28,234 bases of DNA, taken from positions 1-28,234 of IMG/VR virus record IMGVR_UViG_3300031898_000271. One strand, 5' to 3'. This DNA is from a virus. The position numbers and the translations under genes were made by a program. Numbering within the stretch: position 1 is the stretch's first letter; every line of letters begins with the position of its first letter. Positions 14,498 to 22,552 of the stretch are shown here, one piece after another. The notes beneath the pieces are model-generated. The model made no database searches, was not told the DNA's origin, and saw only the letters and a program-made list of their open reading frames with translations.

Positions 14498-14932
14498 TCA
14501 AGTCCAGCCGAAGAGTGCGTAAATGACATCGCCGTCTGCGCTAGCTGCGGTGATAGCTCTGCCTATCCATTGTTCAATTTTATCAAGCTCAGCTTGCATA
14601 GCTGCTTGACTGTATGTGGCTGGTGCGGCGAGAGCTGCGATGGTTTGAACTTTTCCGTTTGCGGCGCTGCCTATCCTTGAACCGGCTGTGATCGCTCCGG
14701 ACGCTACGACTCGGACGAGTCCTCTGCATACGACTGAAAGTTTCTTTCCGGCTTTAGCTGTGGTTAAGGCTACTCCGATCGCGTCCTTGCGGGCGCCATC
14801 GGTGGGTTTAACCTTCCATGCAGAGCTTTCGTAGACGACTTGTCCGGCTGTTACATCTGCTTCAGCTTCGAAAGTCAGGATGTACCGGTCGCTGACGAGT
14901 GCAGTTGTTCCTTCAAGTGTCGGTGCTGCCAT
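14498..14932 (-). CDS. Capsid decoration (DUF2190-like) protein
   Basis: 144 residues from the ATG at 14932, chosen over an upstream ATG because AGGAGG lies 8 nt before it and the protein then begins MAAPTLEGTTALVSDRYIL, as expected. The body has the pattern of capsid cement proteins: 'ADVTAGQVVYESSAWKVKP', 'DAIGVALTTAKAGKKLSVVC', 'SGAITAGSRIGSAANGKVQT', and a terminal 'DGDVIYALFGW'. Such proteins trimerise on the capsid surface and stabilise it. The gene lies between scaffold/protease and capsid genes, as usual. Confidence 0.85.
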   Translation of the reverse strand: MAAPTLEGTTALVSDRYILTFEAEADVTAGQVVYESSAWKVKPTDGARKDAIGVALTTAKAGKKLSVVCRGLVRVVASGAITAGSRIGSAANGKVQTIAALAAPATYSQAAMQAELDKIEQWIGRAITAASADGDVIYALFGWT

Positions 14933-14945
14933 TCGAAACGCCTCC

Positions 14946-16076
14946 TTACTTGAAGCTTTCAACCAATTTCTTGTGGGCTTTAAGGAGGTCTTTGAACCAG
15001 TCCACGTCTCCGAGAACATTGCGTTGCGCAGGAATCTCCTCGAGAGCTACGATTCCCCTGCCTTTCGCTTTCGCTTCTTCAGCTTCCTCACTCTCTTCAG
15101 ATTCTTCTTCGCCTTCCTCTTCCAGCGGTCCTCTTCCAAGAGGACCTCTCTCAGCTTCCTCAGCTTCAGCCTCGGCTTTCTTCTTTGCTTCCTCAGCTTT
15201 CTTACGCGCTTCTTCAGCAAGCTTCCTTCCAGCTTCACCAGCCTCCATAGCTCGCTTCAAAGCCGCAACTTCCTCGCTGAGCTTGCGGATCTGGTCGGCG
15301 AGAGGCTCAAGCTGCTTAAGGAAATCTTCGTACTTCAGTTCTTTAGGTGGCTGTTCGCTAGGCGCGACATTGACTACGCCCTGTGCTTTCAGGGAAGCCT
15401 CCTTAGTCTCAGACATAGGAGACTTCGCCTCCTTTTCGCTAACGGTTTGCTTTTCAGGTTCTTGCGTGCTTACGCGACTAGAACCCACATCCGTCACTTC
15501 TTCCGAGAATGACTGGGAAAATTCAGGATGCTTCTGATCTCGCAGAGACTCGTTTAATGCAGCTGCAAATCCGGCAGGCGTGAAAGTCGTCGTCTCATAA
15601 GCCGGGGTTGCAACTATCGAGAGCTCGCGTACTCTAGGCCGCTTAACGATCTCCCATGCACCAGGACAGAGGTGAATAAGCAAGCCTTCCTTACGGGTCT
15701 GCTTCCTGCATTTCGAGCATACGACTTGTTCGCTATCGACTTGAATGCTTACATGAGTCAAATATCCGCGTAGAATCTTCTTGATGATATTCTCTTCTCC
15801 GACCTCTGCTTGGAACTTCACAATGTTCTCTATACGTTGAGCGTTGAAGACTTTCCCGATAACTGCGAGAGCGCTTTCCGCATGGTTCACTCGAAGTTGA
15901 GCGGTTCGGAGGCTTTCAGCTAAATAATCTAGGTCCTCTTCAGTTACCTGCCATTTATTCGCGTTTACGCTTTCATCGATAGCTGTGCCTTCAATAGGTA
16001 GAAGACACTCTTTCAAAGCCTGTTCTGCTTCAAAGCCTTTCACAGCTGAGAAAGGCACATAATACTTCAACTGCAC
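14946..16076 (-). CDS. Prohead protease fused to scaffold, with an inserted zinc site
   Basis: A 376-residue protein. Residues 1-170 show the herpesvirus-assemblin/HK97 prohead protease pattern: catalytic His in LRVNHAESA (H65), catalytic Ser in YLTHVSIQV (S110) and the conserved ELSIVATPAYETT strand (151-163). Between the Ser strand and the last strand is an insertion with C120, C123, H135 and C137, a likely zinc site. Residues 245-340 are a Lys/Glu/Ala-rich coiled coil, the internal scaffold, ending in a short basic C-terminus likely to bind the capsid protein. The role is to direct procapsid assembly and then digest itself. The antisense frames here are artefacts of the acidic/basic composition. 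Confidence 0.85.
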   Translation of the reverse strand: MQLKYYVPFSAVKGFEAEQALKECLLPIEGTAIDESVNANKWQVTEEDLDYLAESLRTAQLRVNHAESALAVIGKVFNAQRIENIVKFQAEVGEENIIKKILRGYLTHVSIQVDSEQVVCSKCRKQTRKEGLLIHLCPGAWEIVKRPRVRELSIVATPAYETTTFTPAGFAAALNESLRDQKHPEFSQSFSEEVTDVGSSRVSTQEPEKQTVSEKEAKSPMSETKEASLKAQGVVNVAPSEQPPKELKYEDFLKQLEPLADQIRKLSEEVAALKRAMEAGEAGRKLAEEARKKAEEAKKKAEAEAEEAERGPLGRGPLEEEGEEESEESEEAEEAKAKGRGIVALEEIPAQRNVLGDVDWFKDLLKAHKKLVESFK

Positions 16077-16103
16077 TTTTCATTCACCTCGAAAAGTCTG
16101 AGG

Positions 16104-16565
16104 TTAAATCAAGTCGGGATAGAATCGGTTTAATCCGCGCATTCGAGCTAACTCACGTCTCGCGGCGTTGAAGGCTTCGAAATCCTCGAAGAACCCTTTC
16201 TTGCTGGGCGTGTAGCCTTTGCAGCCGGGAACTTCGCATGGCGGATGCTCCATGCCGAGCTGACGGTAATGGCCTAAAAGATGATCGTGAGCTTGCTTCG
16301 CCCATTTCTGCTTAATGTCGGTGTGTGTAACTCTAGCCATCCCGTTCGTTAGATGTGGCAGATCTATCTTGCCGCTTTCATCGTGGTGCGGAAGATGGCG
16401 TTTGTTCAAGTCGTGGGTCTTATCGCAAGTGCTTCGGTCATGTCGAGGATCAGTGGCTCGGGGGCATAGATCTGGCTCTATGAAAGCGAACGCGCTGTTC
16501 GGTAGACGGTTGATGTAGGCGCGGCTCCATTTGACAGCCCCAAAACTATAGGGTACACTACTCAT
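16104..16565 (-). CDS. Head-associated His/Cys-rich protein
   Basis: 153 residues from the ATG at 16565; an in-frame TTG at 16592 is an alternative. A conserved-looking segment KWSRAYINRLPNSAFAFIE is followed by NKRHLPHHDESGKIDLPH and LTNGMARV. I know this His-rich pattern from phage head proteins next to or fused with prohead proteases, with 'RHLPHHD..G.iDlpH' as its signature. Cys residues (C43, C56, and a CEVPGCKGY pair) could add a metal site. Its place between portal-adjacent and protease genes supports a procapsid role. Function is not established. Confidence 0.65.
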   Translation of the reverse strand: MSSVPYSFGAVKWSRAYINRLPNSAFAFIEPDLCPRATDPRHDRSTCDKTHDLNKRHLPHHDESGKIDLPHLTNGMARVTHTDIKQKWAKQAHDHLLGHYRQLGMEHPPCEVPGCKGYTPSKKGFFEDFEAFNAARRELARMRGLNRFYPDLI

Positions 16566-16622
16566 TTTCTTCAAACCTCTTAGAAAATTCAAACAGAAAG
16601 ATTCGGCGTGACTGCCAGAGAA

Positions 16623-16946
16623 TTACTCAGCTATCTTGCTGCATGAGAGATACATGTCGAGGAGGCGTCGCCGCGTCTCATTCCAAGCCTTCCAGTCCAG
16701 AAGGGTTCTCAGTTCAGCCTTAACGTTTTCCTCAAGCCATTTTCGAACCTGCTCCTTCGTCTTGAAGCGTTCCTTGCTGAATCGGTAGGCTTGAATCTCC
16801 CAGCGGTCAGTTCCCTTTACTCTCCCGATAAGAATACGGACGCCTTGAGTGACATCTTTCGACCTGATTCTGTCGAAGCGGTCAGGGTCCTTGACGCGGT
16901 AAGCCCACTCATTCGGATACTCATCTAGGCCGGGCAAATTTTTCAT
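16623..16946 (-). CDS. Small head-module protein of a phage-conserved type
   Basis: A 107-residue protein with YPNEWAYRVKDPDRFDRIRS at the N-terminus, then GVRILIGRVKGTDRWEIQAY and a helix 'KTKEQVRKWLEEN'. This combination (a PxEWAyRvkdPd segment, an ig-like strand pair, and a weiQaYrFxkekf strand) recurs next to portal and protease genes of uncultured head-tailed viruses, in my recollection without a known function. It overlaps the portal gene by ATGA. It may bind the portal or protease; that is inference. Confidence 0.65.
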   Translation of the reverse strand: MKNLPGLDEYPNEWAYRVKDPDRFDRIRSKDVTQGVRILIGRVKGTDRWEIQAYRFSKERFKTKEQVRKWLEENVKAELRTLLDWKAWNETRRRLLDMYLSCSKIAE

Positions 16947-18343
16947 CTCGACTCCGCTTGACGTGACATCTCGTCGAGGATCGCGTTCTTCACGTCGTCG
17001 ACAAGCTTTCTACGGGCTCTCCTCTCAACCTTGACTTCAGGCGCAACCTCTTCCTTGACCGCTTCTACTCGAGGTTTATAGCCCATTTCAGCTCGCGCTT
17101 CATCGACCGTGACTACTCCATACTCGAGCAAAAGTGTAACCATCTTGCTCTTCGTTTCAGGGTCTATTTCGAGGATCGGATGCCACTTGATCTTTGGAAT
17201 CTCGGTGCCTTCGCCAAATTTGCGAGTGATAATCTGCTTGAAGAGAACGCTTTCAAGTTGGTCAGCGATCATCTCCTGCATAACTCTGAGGCGGCTGAGA
17301 TATTCCTGAAGGACCACTTCAGCTGTGGCGCGGTTCGTCCCTTCACTGTGGCCTGCGAAGATTCTCGGCACGCCTAAAGCGAACTCTCTCTGGCGATATA
17401 GGTAGTCAAGCCACCATTCTATGTTCACGTCTTTCGTCAGGCTCGGGATCACTTGGACATCTACGTCTCCGCGGACGAAGAGGTCGCTTGCAACCTTGCG
17501 ATTAGCGAACGCTTCAGCCAGCGCGGTTAGCTGAGCGTCGCTCCAGGGTCTTTCAGCGGTTCCAGCCTTCACGATGAGCATAGGCTTCGCGTACGTATGA
17601 ACTATAATAGCCATGTCGTCTTCAAACTGGTCGATTAAAGCTTGAATCTTCAAAAGAGGGCGAAGAATGCTAGTGCCATAAGCTGACTCGTACCACCAAG
17701 ATTTCCCACCGTAGCGGAAGTGAACTGCTTCTTCAGACGTGAATGCAACTGGCGGGAACGTTAGCAGTTGAATGTAGCCGAAGACGTTCCCATACGCGTC
17801 TCGCCGCACTCGCATATGGACCGGGTCCAGAGGTTTAAGCCACCATTCTTCTGGAGGCTGATCTCCGACGCTGCAAATTTCCATGTAGGCGTTTCCGAAA
17901 GTCAGCATATCGGTAGCGACTATGCGGAGGGTTTCGAGGATGTTGATTTTATCCATCCAATCCGTGAGGAACTGGCGGACCGATTCTTGGCCTCCCTGAA
18001 GGTCGAAGCCCCTGCTTGTCACGAGGTTAGCGGTGACGTCTATGGCAGACTTGATGTAAGGCGTGAAGGTGTACAGGTCCTTGTATTTCGGAAGATCCTC
18101 AATCGGAGTGGTTCCCCAAATCTTCTCCCACATCGTTGTGTAGGGAGGGCTAACAAAACCTATGCCAGACCCAGCTAGGAAATGCCGGATCACGTAGCGC
18201 CAGAGAACCTCGTCTCCACGCCAAGAAGACGGAATATCCTCTTCAATCTGCTTTAACGCTAGCTCTCGCGGAACCAAACGTTGCGCGAAGAACTTGGCAG
18301 CCTTAAGCCTTAACGCGTGGATCGAACCTTTGAAAGAGACCAT
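16943..18343 (-). CDS. Portal protein (HK97 family)
   Basis: A 466-residue protein of typical portal length. Recognisable parts are the wing/clip region around 'YTFTPYIKSAIDVTANLVTSRG', 'ATDMLTFGNAYMEICSVG', 'PLDPVHMRVRRDAYGNVFGY', the strand 'VHFRYGGKSWWYESAYGTS', the helix 'ILRPLLKIQALIDQFEDDMA', and the stem helix 'EVVLQEYLSRLRVMQEMIAD'. The C-terminal tail is basic and helical. Portals form the dodecameric ring at one capsid vertex through which DNA enters and leaves. The ATG directly follows the terminase stop (TAG ATG), the usual terminase-portal order. Confidence 0.92.
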   Translation of the reverse strand: MVSFKGSIHALRLKAAKFFAQRLVPRELALKQIEEDIPSSWRGDEVLWRYVIRHFLAGSGIGFVSPPYTTMWEKIWGTTPIEDLPKYKDLYTFTPYIKSAIDVTANLVTSRGFDLQGGQESVRQFLTDWMDKINILETLRIVATDMLTFGNAYMEICSVGDQPPEEWWLKPLDPVHMRVRRDAYGNVFGYIQLLTFPPVAFTSEEAVHFRYGGKSWWYESAYGTSILRPLLKIQALIDQFEDDMAIIVHTYAKPMLIVKAGTAERPWSDAQLTALAEAFANRKVASDLFVRGDVDVQVIPSLTKDVNIEWWLDYLYRQREFALGVPRIFAGHSEGTNRATAEVVLQEYLSRLRVMQEMIADQLESVLFKQIITRKFGEGTEIPKIKWHPILEIDPETKSKMVTLLLEYGVVTVDEARAEMGYKPRVEAVKEEVAPEVKVERRARRKLVDDVKNAILDEMSRQAESR

Positions 18344-19738
18344 CTAAACTATTTCTCCTTCTGAGGTTAGAATGACAACTCCTCTTCCAGGCGGCGGCGC
18401 TGTTCTAGTCGCGAAGACAGCTAAGGCGAGTGCCCAAAGCCGGTCGTCATGCGTTGTTCCCTCTGGATGCGAGAACTGCATCTGCCCGTCTTTCATCAAT
18501 TCGAAGCGCTCAACATTGATTTCCGCGATCAGATCCGAGTCGTAGGGAATCTGGATAACGCCGTTCTGCATCTGTTGCTTCAAGTAGCCGAGGACCTCTT
18601 GCTTCACAGGAAGCGTTAATGTCACTCCTTCAACGCTGGGAATATTCGCTCGTGCCATATCCTCGACGATATATTCGCCGACACCAGATTGATCGCAGAG
18701 AACCTTGCCAACGCTTTTGTAGCGGTCGCACAAGGCTTTTACATACCCGATGACGCTGGCGTATGCGGTTTCAAGAGGAAACTGGTGGAGATGGACCAGC
18801 CGAAGCTTATCGCCTAGCTTGTCAATTACCGCTACGACGCTGTGGTCAACCTTCTTTCCAAAGTCGACGCCGACTGTGAACTGGCCGCTCGCATTATACT
18901 CGAAAGGATAATAGGTCCAGTCTTGAGTTGCGACCAGAGGTTCGCTTACTACGCATTTGGCGATTAGGTCCTGTGGGAAATATGCGTCGGCATCCTCAAC
19001 GAACTCGCTGAGGAATTCGCGTCGGAACCTTTCGGTTGGAAGCTGTTTACGCATCTCCTCGATGAAGCTTCTCTTAATTAAGCCGGTTTTGACGACATCG
19101 TCCGCGGTCACCACATGCTTGCTGAAATCCGGGTCGTTATTCATCTTGTAGAAGACTGTGTTCTTCCCCCAAGGTGTGGAGCTAACAATTAACTGGCCGT
19201 CCGTAGTGGCTAGCATTGGATAGAGCACGTTGTAGAAGACGAGTTCATCTTCGCGGAAGAATGCCGCCTCATCGCATATGACTTGATGTGCGGTGTATCC
19301 TCGAAGCAAATGTGGGCTGTTCGGAAGCGCTACGATCTGAGATCCATTTTTGAACCAGATGACGGTTCTCTGCATCTTGCTGATGTAGGCTCTCCGTTTC
19401 TCCTTGGGCAGCGCTATCAGGAAAGCGTGGATTCGATCCATCATTATCATGGATTGGCGCATCGATGGGGCTACGATTAAGCTGACTGTTCCCGGATGCC
19501 GCGCAGAAAACCATATCGCTCTAACCGCGATCGTAGTCGTCTTTCCAGCTTGACGGCTGAACCTTGCAACGATCCGCTTATGCTGGTCCCTCAGTAGTTT
19601 TCTTTGGTAGCTAGTAGGCTCGAAATTCAGGATGCTTTCAGCAAATTTGGCAGGGTCCTCAGAAACCTCAAGCTGTTTAGCCTTAATCTCCGTCCTCTTC
19701 TTTTTGGCGAGCCTTCGGGCTATGCTGGAATAACTCAC
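18344..19738 (-). CDS. terL: Terminase large subunit (packaging ATPase-nuclease)
   Basis: A 464-residue protein with a full set of motifs. Walker A is RFSRQAGKTTT (residues 59-69), Walker B is QVICDEAAF (D156/E157), and the coupling motif is IVSSTPWGKN (about 184-193). In the RNase H-like nuclease the acidic residues are D292 in VGVDFGKK, D349 in VLCDQSG, and D431/D432 in THDDRLWALA. It cuts and pumps viral DNA into the procapsid through the portal. It overlaps the small helical gene by ATGA and abuts the portal gene. No intein or truncation is seen. The call is firm. Confidence 0.95.
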   Translation of the reverse strand: MSYSSIARRLAKKKRTEIKAKQLEVSEDPAKFAESILNFEPTSYQRKLLRDQHKRIVARFSRQAGKTTTIAVRAIWFSARHPGTVSLIVAPSMRQSMIMMDRIHAFLIALPKEKRRAYISKMQRTVIWFKNGSQIVALPNSPHLLRGYTAHQVICDEAAFFREDELVFYNVLYPMLATTDGQLIVSSTPWGKNTVFYKMNNDPDFSKHVVTADDVVKTGLIKRSFIEEMRKQLPTERFRREFLSEFVEDADAYFPQDLIAKCVVSEPLVATQDWTYYPFEYNASGQFTVGVDFGKKVDHSVVAVIDKLGDKLRLVHLHQFPLETAYASVIGYVKALCDRYKSVGKVLCDQSGVGEYIVEDMARANIPSVEGVTLTLPVKQEVLGYLKQQMQNGVIQIPYDSDLIAEINVERFELMKDGQMQFSHPEGTTHDDRLWALALAVFATRTAPPPGRGVVILTSEGEIV

Positions 19739-19986
19739 TTTGCTTCAAGTCCTTCAAGTTGCTCGATCAACTCTTCCGTGCGGATATCTTTGGCAGCGCG
19801 TAGAAGGCATTGCGCTAACACAGCCAAGACCCGCATCATCTCAAGTTTCAATGCGATGTCGACATCAGGGTCGGCGAGCAGTTTATTCGCTTTCTCGAAG
19901 GCTTTCTTCACCTTCACGTAAACTTCTTCACGTTCCTTCGGAATCACTATTGTTAAAGGTTTGAAGTCTAAGCGGATGTACTCCAT
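19735..19986 (-). CDS. Small helical protein upstream of TerL (possible small terminase or accessory)
   Basis: An 83-residue protein. A beta-like N-terminus (MEYIRLDFKPLTIVIPKERE) is followed by two or three amphipathic helices. It overlaps TerL by ATGA and is overlapped by the preceding ribbon-helix-helix-like gene. The size and position allow a small terminase or TerL-associated role, but the sequence lacks an obvious DNA-binding helix-turn-helix, so I leave it as putative. Confidence 0.6.
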   Translation of the reverse strand: MEYIRLDFKPLTIVIPKEREEVYVKVKKAFEKANKLLADPDVDIALKLEMMRVLAVLAQCLLRAAKDIRTEELIEQLEGLEAK

Positions 19987-20219
19987 CCAAGCTTCCTCTT
20001 GATCGCAAGCAGTTTTTTATACAGCTCGACTTTGCGGATTAATTCAGATTCCCTATCACCTTTCGGCTGAATCGGAAGATTTCCATCTTCAATGCATTTC
20101 AACATGATGCGTTCAATGGCCTCGTTCAAGCGCTTGTAGCCAGCTCGGTCGCAGAGAAGTTTGAATGCTGCGTGGACCTCGGGATGAAGCCTAAACAGGT
20201 ATTGGCGTCTTCGTCTCAT
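19968..20219 (-). CDS. Ribbon-helix-helix-like small DNA-binding protein
   Basis: An 83-residue protein with a basic N-terminal strand (RRRRQYLFRLHPEVHAAFK) followed by two helices ('KLLCDRAGY', 'RLNEAIERIMLKCIEDG'), the layout of Arc/MetJ/CopG proteins in which the strand pairs in a dimer and contacts the DNA major groove. The C-terminal half is a charged helix. Located two genes upstream of TerL, it could be the DNA-recognition subunit of the packaging machine or a transcription regulator. Confidence in the fold is moderate. Confidence 0.6.
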   Translation of the reverse strand: MRRRRQYLFRLHPEVHAAFKLLCDRAGYKRLNEAIERIMLKCIEDGNLPIQPKGDRESELIRKVELYKKLLAIKRKLGWSTSA

Positions 20220-20239
20220 TTGATATCATTCAAACCGTT

Positions 20240-20437
20240 TTAATGGATATCTTTTCGTTTGGCTTTGATCATTCGTTTCTGTTGACGTTCCAACTCTCCG
20301 CTCTCTTCACGCATCTTCTCATAGTCGGCATCGAATGCTTCCCAGACAGCCTTCTGTTTCTTAAGACTCTCATGTTTGCCGAGCTGAAACAGGATGGCTC
20401 GTGCTTCATTCAAGATCCGGCTTGAAGATCTTGGCAT
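20240..20437 (-). CDS. Small basic helical protein
   Basis: 65 residues from the ATG at 20437 (MPRSSSRILNEARAILFQLG); a longer frame to 20500 would lie deeper inside the preceding gene. The protein is almost all helix with a high Lys/Glu/Arg content (KHESLKKQKAVWEAFD and a C-terminal 'RQQKRMIKAKRKD'), consistent with a coiled coil. It overlaps the transglutaminase-like gene by 32 bp. No family is recognised; packaging accessory or DNA binding is possible. Confidence 0.55.
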   Translation of the reverse strand: MPRSSSRILNEARAILFQLGKHESLKKQKAVWEAFDADYEKMREESGELERQQKRMIKAKRKDIH

Positions 20438-21056
20438 AAGCCTTAACCTTCTCCGGGTTCTCCGAATATTCGGTTTCGTTGAATCTGGCTGCTTCGTCAT
20501 ATGTTATCTTCCATCTTCCAGTGTAGGCGACCGTGAGAGGAATTATTGGAGCCGGCCCAGGGTGAACTGTTGTCTCGAGAAGATGCCATTGACCTTGAAT
20601 CTCTACGATCGACCAAGCGTGGAGACCCAACATCCTACGGGTCCCTGATTCAAGCATCGCTCCAAGACAAACGTACGAGTTTTGGCCGAGAATTCTAAGA
20701 AGGCTTGTGCAGAGGCATGAAGTGTCGATACATATGCCATATCCAGCTCGAATCGTCTGTCCAGGGGTCAACCAACCATATCTGGCGTACTCATCAAAGA
20801 GGTAGAGGCCATCCCACCACTTGAAGAGCTTGACATGCCGTTCAACAGCGGGCTTCCCGCTGAAGTTGAGGGGATATTTGATCTGTTTGCAGACGTAGTC
20901 GAAGGCTGCTCGAACTGGGTCTTGACGCCAAGCCTTGAGGGCTGTAGCGATCCTGACAAGTTCAGGATTATCGATTTGGATGAAGTCTGTCACATAAGAC
21001 TCTTCGCCTAGAAGAGCCATATTGACTGTTGGGATCTTCCTGCTCATCAATTTCAA
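20406..21056 (-). CDS. Transglutaminase-like cysteine hydrolase
   Basis: A 216-residue protein. The fold pattern is clear: the early helix 'PVRAAFDYVCKQIKYPL', then the catalytic motif AGYGICIDTSCLCTSLL with C109, the HAWSIVEIQGQW strand with H146, and LLETTVHPG with E161 in the Asp/Glu position. This is the Cys-His-Asp/Glu triad of the transglutaminase-like superfamily, which includes peptidases, amidases and cross-linking enzymes. No signal peptide is present. In a lytic or assembly module it might cut a host envelope protein during release or process or cross-link virion proteins. The start is uncertain (ATG at 21056, 21047 or 21020), with up to 89 bp overlapping the methyltransferase gene. 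Confidence 0.75.
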   Translation of the reverse strand: MKLMSRKIPTVNMALLGEESYVTDFIQIDNPELVRIATALKAWRQDPVRAAFDYVCKQIKYPLNFSGKPAVERHVKLFKWWDGLYLFDEYARYGWLTPGQTIRAGYGICIDTSCLCTSLLRILGQNSYVCLGAMLESGTRRMLGLHAWSIVEIQGQWHLLETTVHPGPAPIIPLTVAYTGRWKITYDEAARFNETEYSENPEKVKAYAKIFKPDLE

Positions 21057-21825
21057 CTCTCGTCATGATTCCAGCATACTTCTTGAAGTCTGTGACGCCG
21101 ATTAGTTTCGGCATGATGACGTAGGCAGAGTAAACAACAGATCCTGACTCTTTTGCCTTGAAGAAGATGGGGTGAGATTGAGCGTCATGGCGCATGCATA
21201 GGATGTCGATGAAGTTCTTCTGTATCTGGAAGAGGTATTCACCAAGCTTCCTAGTCACATGGTACTGGTCGTCTTTCGTGTATTTCGGGCCTAAATCTAC
21301 ATAGAAGTCTTGCAGATAGTATCTTCGTAGATCGGCGCTACTCCATGTTCGAAAGTTTAGGAGCATACCATCCGTGAGCGAGATCACAAGATTCTGCTTC
21401 TGCTGGTAGACATCGAAGAATTTTTGGATTTGAGGGGTTGGACAGCCGTATGCGTCGAAGTCTACGAATGTTATCCTCTGCTCTCCAATGTTGCGGAGGA
21501 TGTTCGGCAGCTGCTCAAGCACGTTCATGTTGTCGTCGTTGATTAGGACAGCTTTCCTCCTGAATCTCGCCATGTTCCTCTTCAAAGCCTTAAACAGATC
21601 TGGGTCCTTCTCAACACAGATGATCCGTTTACAAGTGGGCGCGTAGAGTTGGGCCAACAAGCCTTTTCCAGTGAAGAGGTCGAGAACGACCTCCTGAGGA
21701 AACATTCCGTAGACCTGCATTCGCAGGCTAGCTTTATCCGGGTCCAGCTCTCCGCCTTTCTTGATTCTGTAACGGGGAGGTTTGAAGAGCCGCTTGGGTA
21801 AGCTCCATCGGGTCTCCGGTTCCAA
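20968..21825 (-). CDS. Trm1-like SAM-dependent methyltransferase
   Basis: A 285-residue protein with a Rossmann methyltransferase core: motif I VVLDLFTGKGLLAQL (46-60), the acidic loop 'IICVEKDPDLFKALKRNM' (68-85), 'LINDDNMNVLE', and a catalytic-region FVDFDAYGCPTPQIQ (120-134). The FDAYGCP segment resembles the DPFGSP-type motif of Trm1, which dimethylates G26 of tRNA; it is not the DPPY/NPPY of N6/N4-adenine/cytosine DNA methylases. It is shorter than cellular archaeal Trm1 (about 380 residues) and lacks the C-terminal part. A nucleic-acid (tRNA or other RNA) target is inferred. Its location between a membrane protein and a hydrolase gives no further clue. Confidence 0.75.
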   Translation of the reverse strand: MEPETRWSLPKRLFKPPRYRIKKGGELDPDKASLRMQVYGMFPQEVVLDLFTGKGLLAQLYAPTCKRIICVEKDPDLFKALKRNMARFRRKAVLINDDNMNVLEQLPNILRNIGEQRITFVDFDAYGCPTPQIQKFFDVYQQKQNLVISLTDGMLLNFRTWSSADLRRYYLQDFYVDLGPKYTKDDQYHVTRKLGEYLFQIQKNFIDILCMRHDAQSHPIFFKAKESGSVVYSAYVIMPKLIGVTDFKKYAGIMTRVEIDEQEDPNSQYGSSRRRVLCDRLHPNR

Positions 21826-21838
21826 GTGTGAAGATTCC

Positions 21839-22117
21839 TCAAGTGGTTTTGCCGCCGAAGTAGAATCCGAGGATGAGGCCTTCCATGGGTCCGAAGATTG
21901 AGGCTATGATCTTGAGGAGTTCCATATCTTTGAGGGGCCATATTGAGATTCCGCAGATGGCGATGAAGCTGGCTGTGAAGGTTAAGGCTAGGAGACCCCT
22001 CCAATCCTCTTCCTCAAGCCTCTCGATCTCGATCGGTGGCGCTAGGACAGGTATACCGCATCTATCGCAGAATTTGTCTCGTTTCTTAAGCAGCCTTCCG
22101 CACTTAGGACATTTCAA
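21839..22117 (-). CDS. Zinc-ribbon protein with two membrane helices
   Basis: 92 residues from a TTG that overlaps the upstream stop as TTGA; an upstream ATG at 22207 in the same frame would overlap the previous gene by 94 bp and is less likely. The protein starts with a zinc ribbon (CPKCGRLL...FCDRCG), then a short charged linker, then two hydrophobic helices ('LLALTFTASFIAICGISIW' and 'IIASIFGPMEGLILGFYFG'). Zinc-ribbon plus membrane-anchor proteins are very common in archaea. In this context it could be a holin-like or membrane-remodelling factor, but this is speculative. Confidence 0.7.
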   Translation of the reverse strand: MKCPKCGRLLKKRDKFCDRCGIPVLAPPIEIERLEEEDWRGLLALTFTASFIAICGISIWPLKDMELLKIIASIFGPMEGLILGFYFGGKTT

Positions 22118-22548
22118 GGTTGATAATCTTCTTCCCAACAGCTCTTCCAGAAGTCCAGCATGGCTTTGCGTATCTCTGGGGCCTTCCCGTAGTAGCCTAG
22201 ATACCATGCCATTCGTTTCCGATCCTTCTCATAGCATAGACGCCTGAAAGCTGCGTAGTTCACTTCGACGAGCCTATTCGCTGTGATGTATGCAGGCTTG
22301 ATGTAGGTCTTCTCAAGCATCTCGATCTGCCATGGAGGATATACGGCTCTCCAGTTGTCAGGCACAAGTATCCATGTGGGTTTGTCTACGAAGGTTCCGA
22401 AGAGCGGGCGCTCGTGCATGCGAATCCACTGGTGCTCAACGCCTTGAGTGCCTATCAAAGGTACTGGGGAGGTGGCCCACCTGCCTATCTTTGTTGGCAC
22501 CGCAGGTCTTCTGATGGTCGGCTCGACTATGTTTATCGCTTCACTCAA
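22114..22548 (-). CDS. Hypothetical aromatic-rich protein
   Basis: A 144-residue protein I do not recognise. It has an N-terminal extended part rich in Pro/Arg/Ile, then 'TFVDKPTWILVPDNWRAVYPP', and a helical C-terminal half with many Tyr/Trp residues (MAWYLGYYGKAPEIRKAM, LDFWKSCWEE). No signal peptide or membrane helix is seen. It sits 4 bp after the holin-like gene and is coupled to the zinc-ribbon membrane gene by TTGA, so it belongs to the same operon. The role is unknown. Confidence 0.65.
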   Translation of the reverse strand: MSEAINIVEPTIRRPAVPTKIGRWATSPVPLIGTQGVEHQWIRMHERPLFGTFVDKPTWILVPDNWRAVYPPWQIEMLEKTYIKPAYITANRLVEVNYAAFRRLCYEKDRKRMAWYLGYYGKAPEIRKAMLDFWKSCWEEDYQP

Positions 22549-22552
22549 GGAT

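Noticed and set aside
14880-15537. Two long plus-strand open frames of over 200 codons
   Set aside because: They are antisense to the Lys/Glu/Ala-rich scaffold part of the protease gene; the Phe/Ser/Leu-rich products are what reverse reading of that composition gives, and they have no family-like motifs.
22118-22207. Upstream ATG for the zinc-ribbon membrane protein
   Set aside because: It would overlap the preceding gene by 94 bp and add a polar extension; the TTG overlapping the stop as TTGA fits the operon style better.
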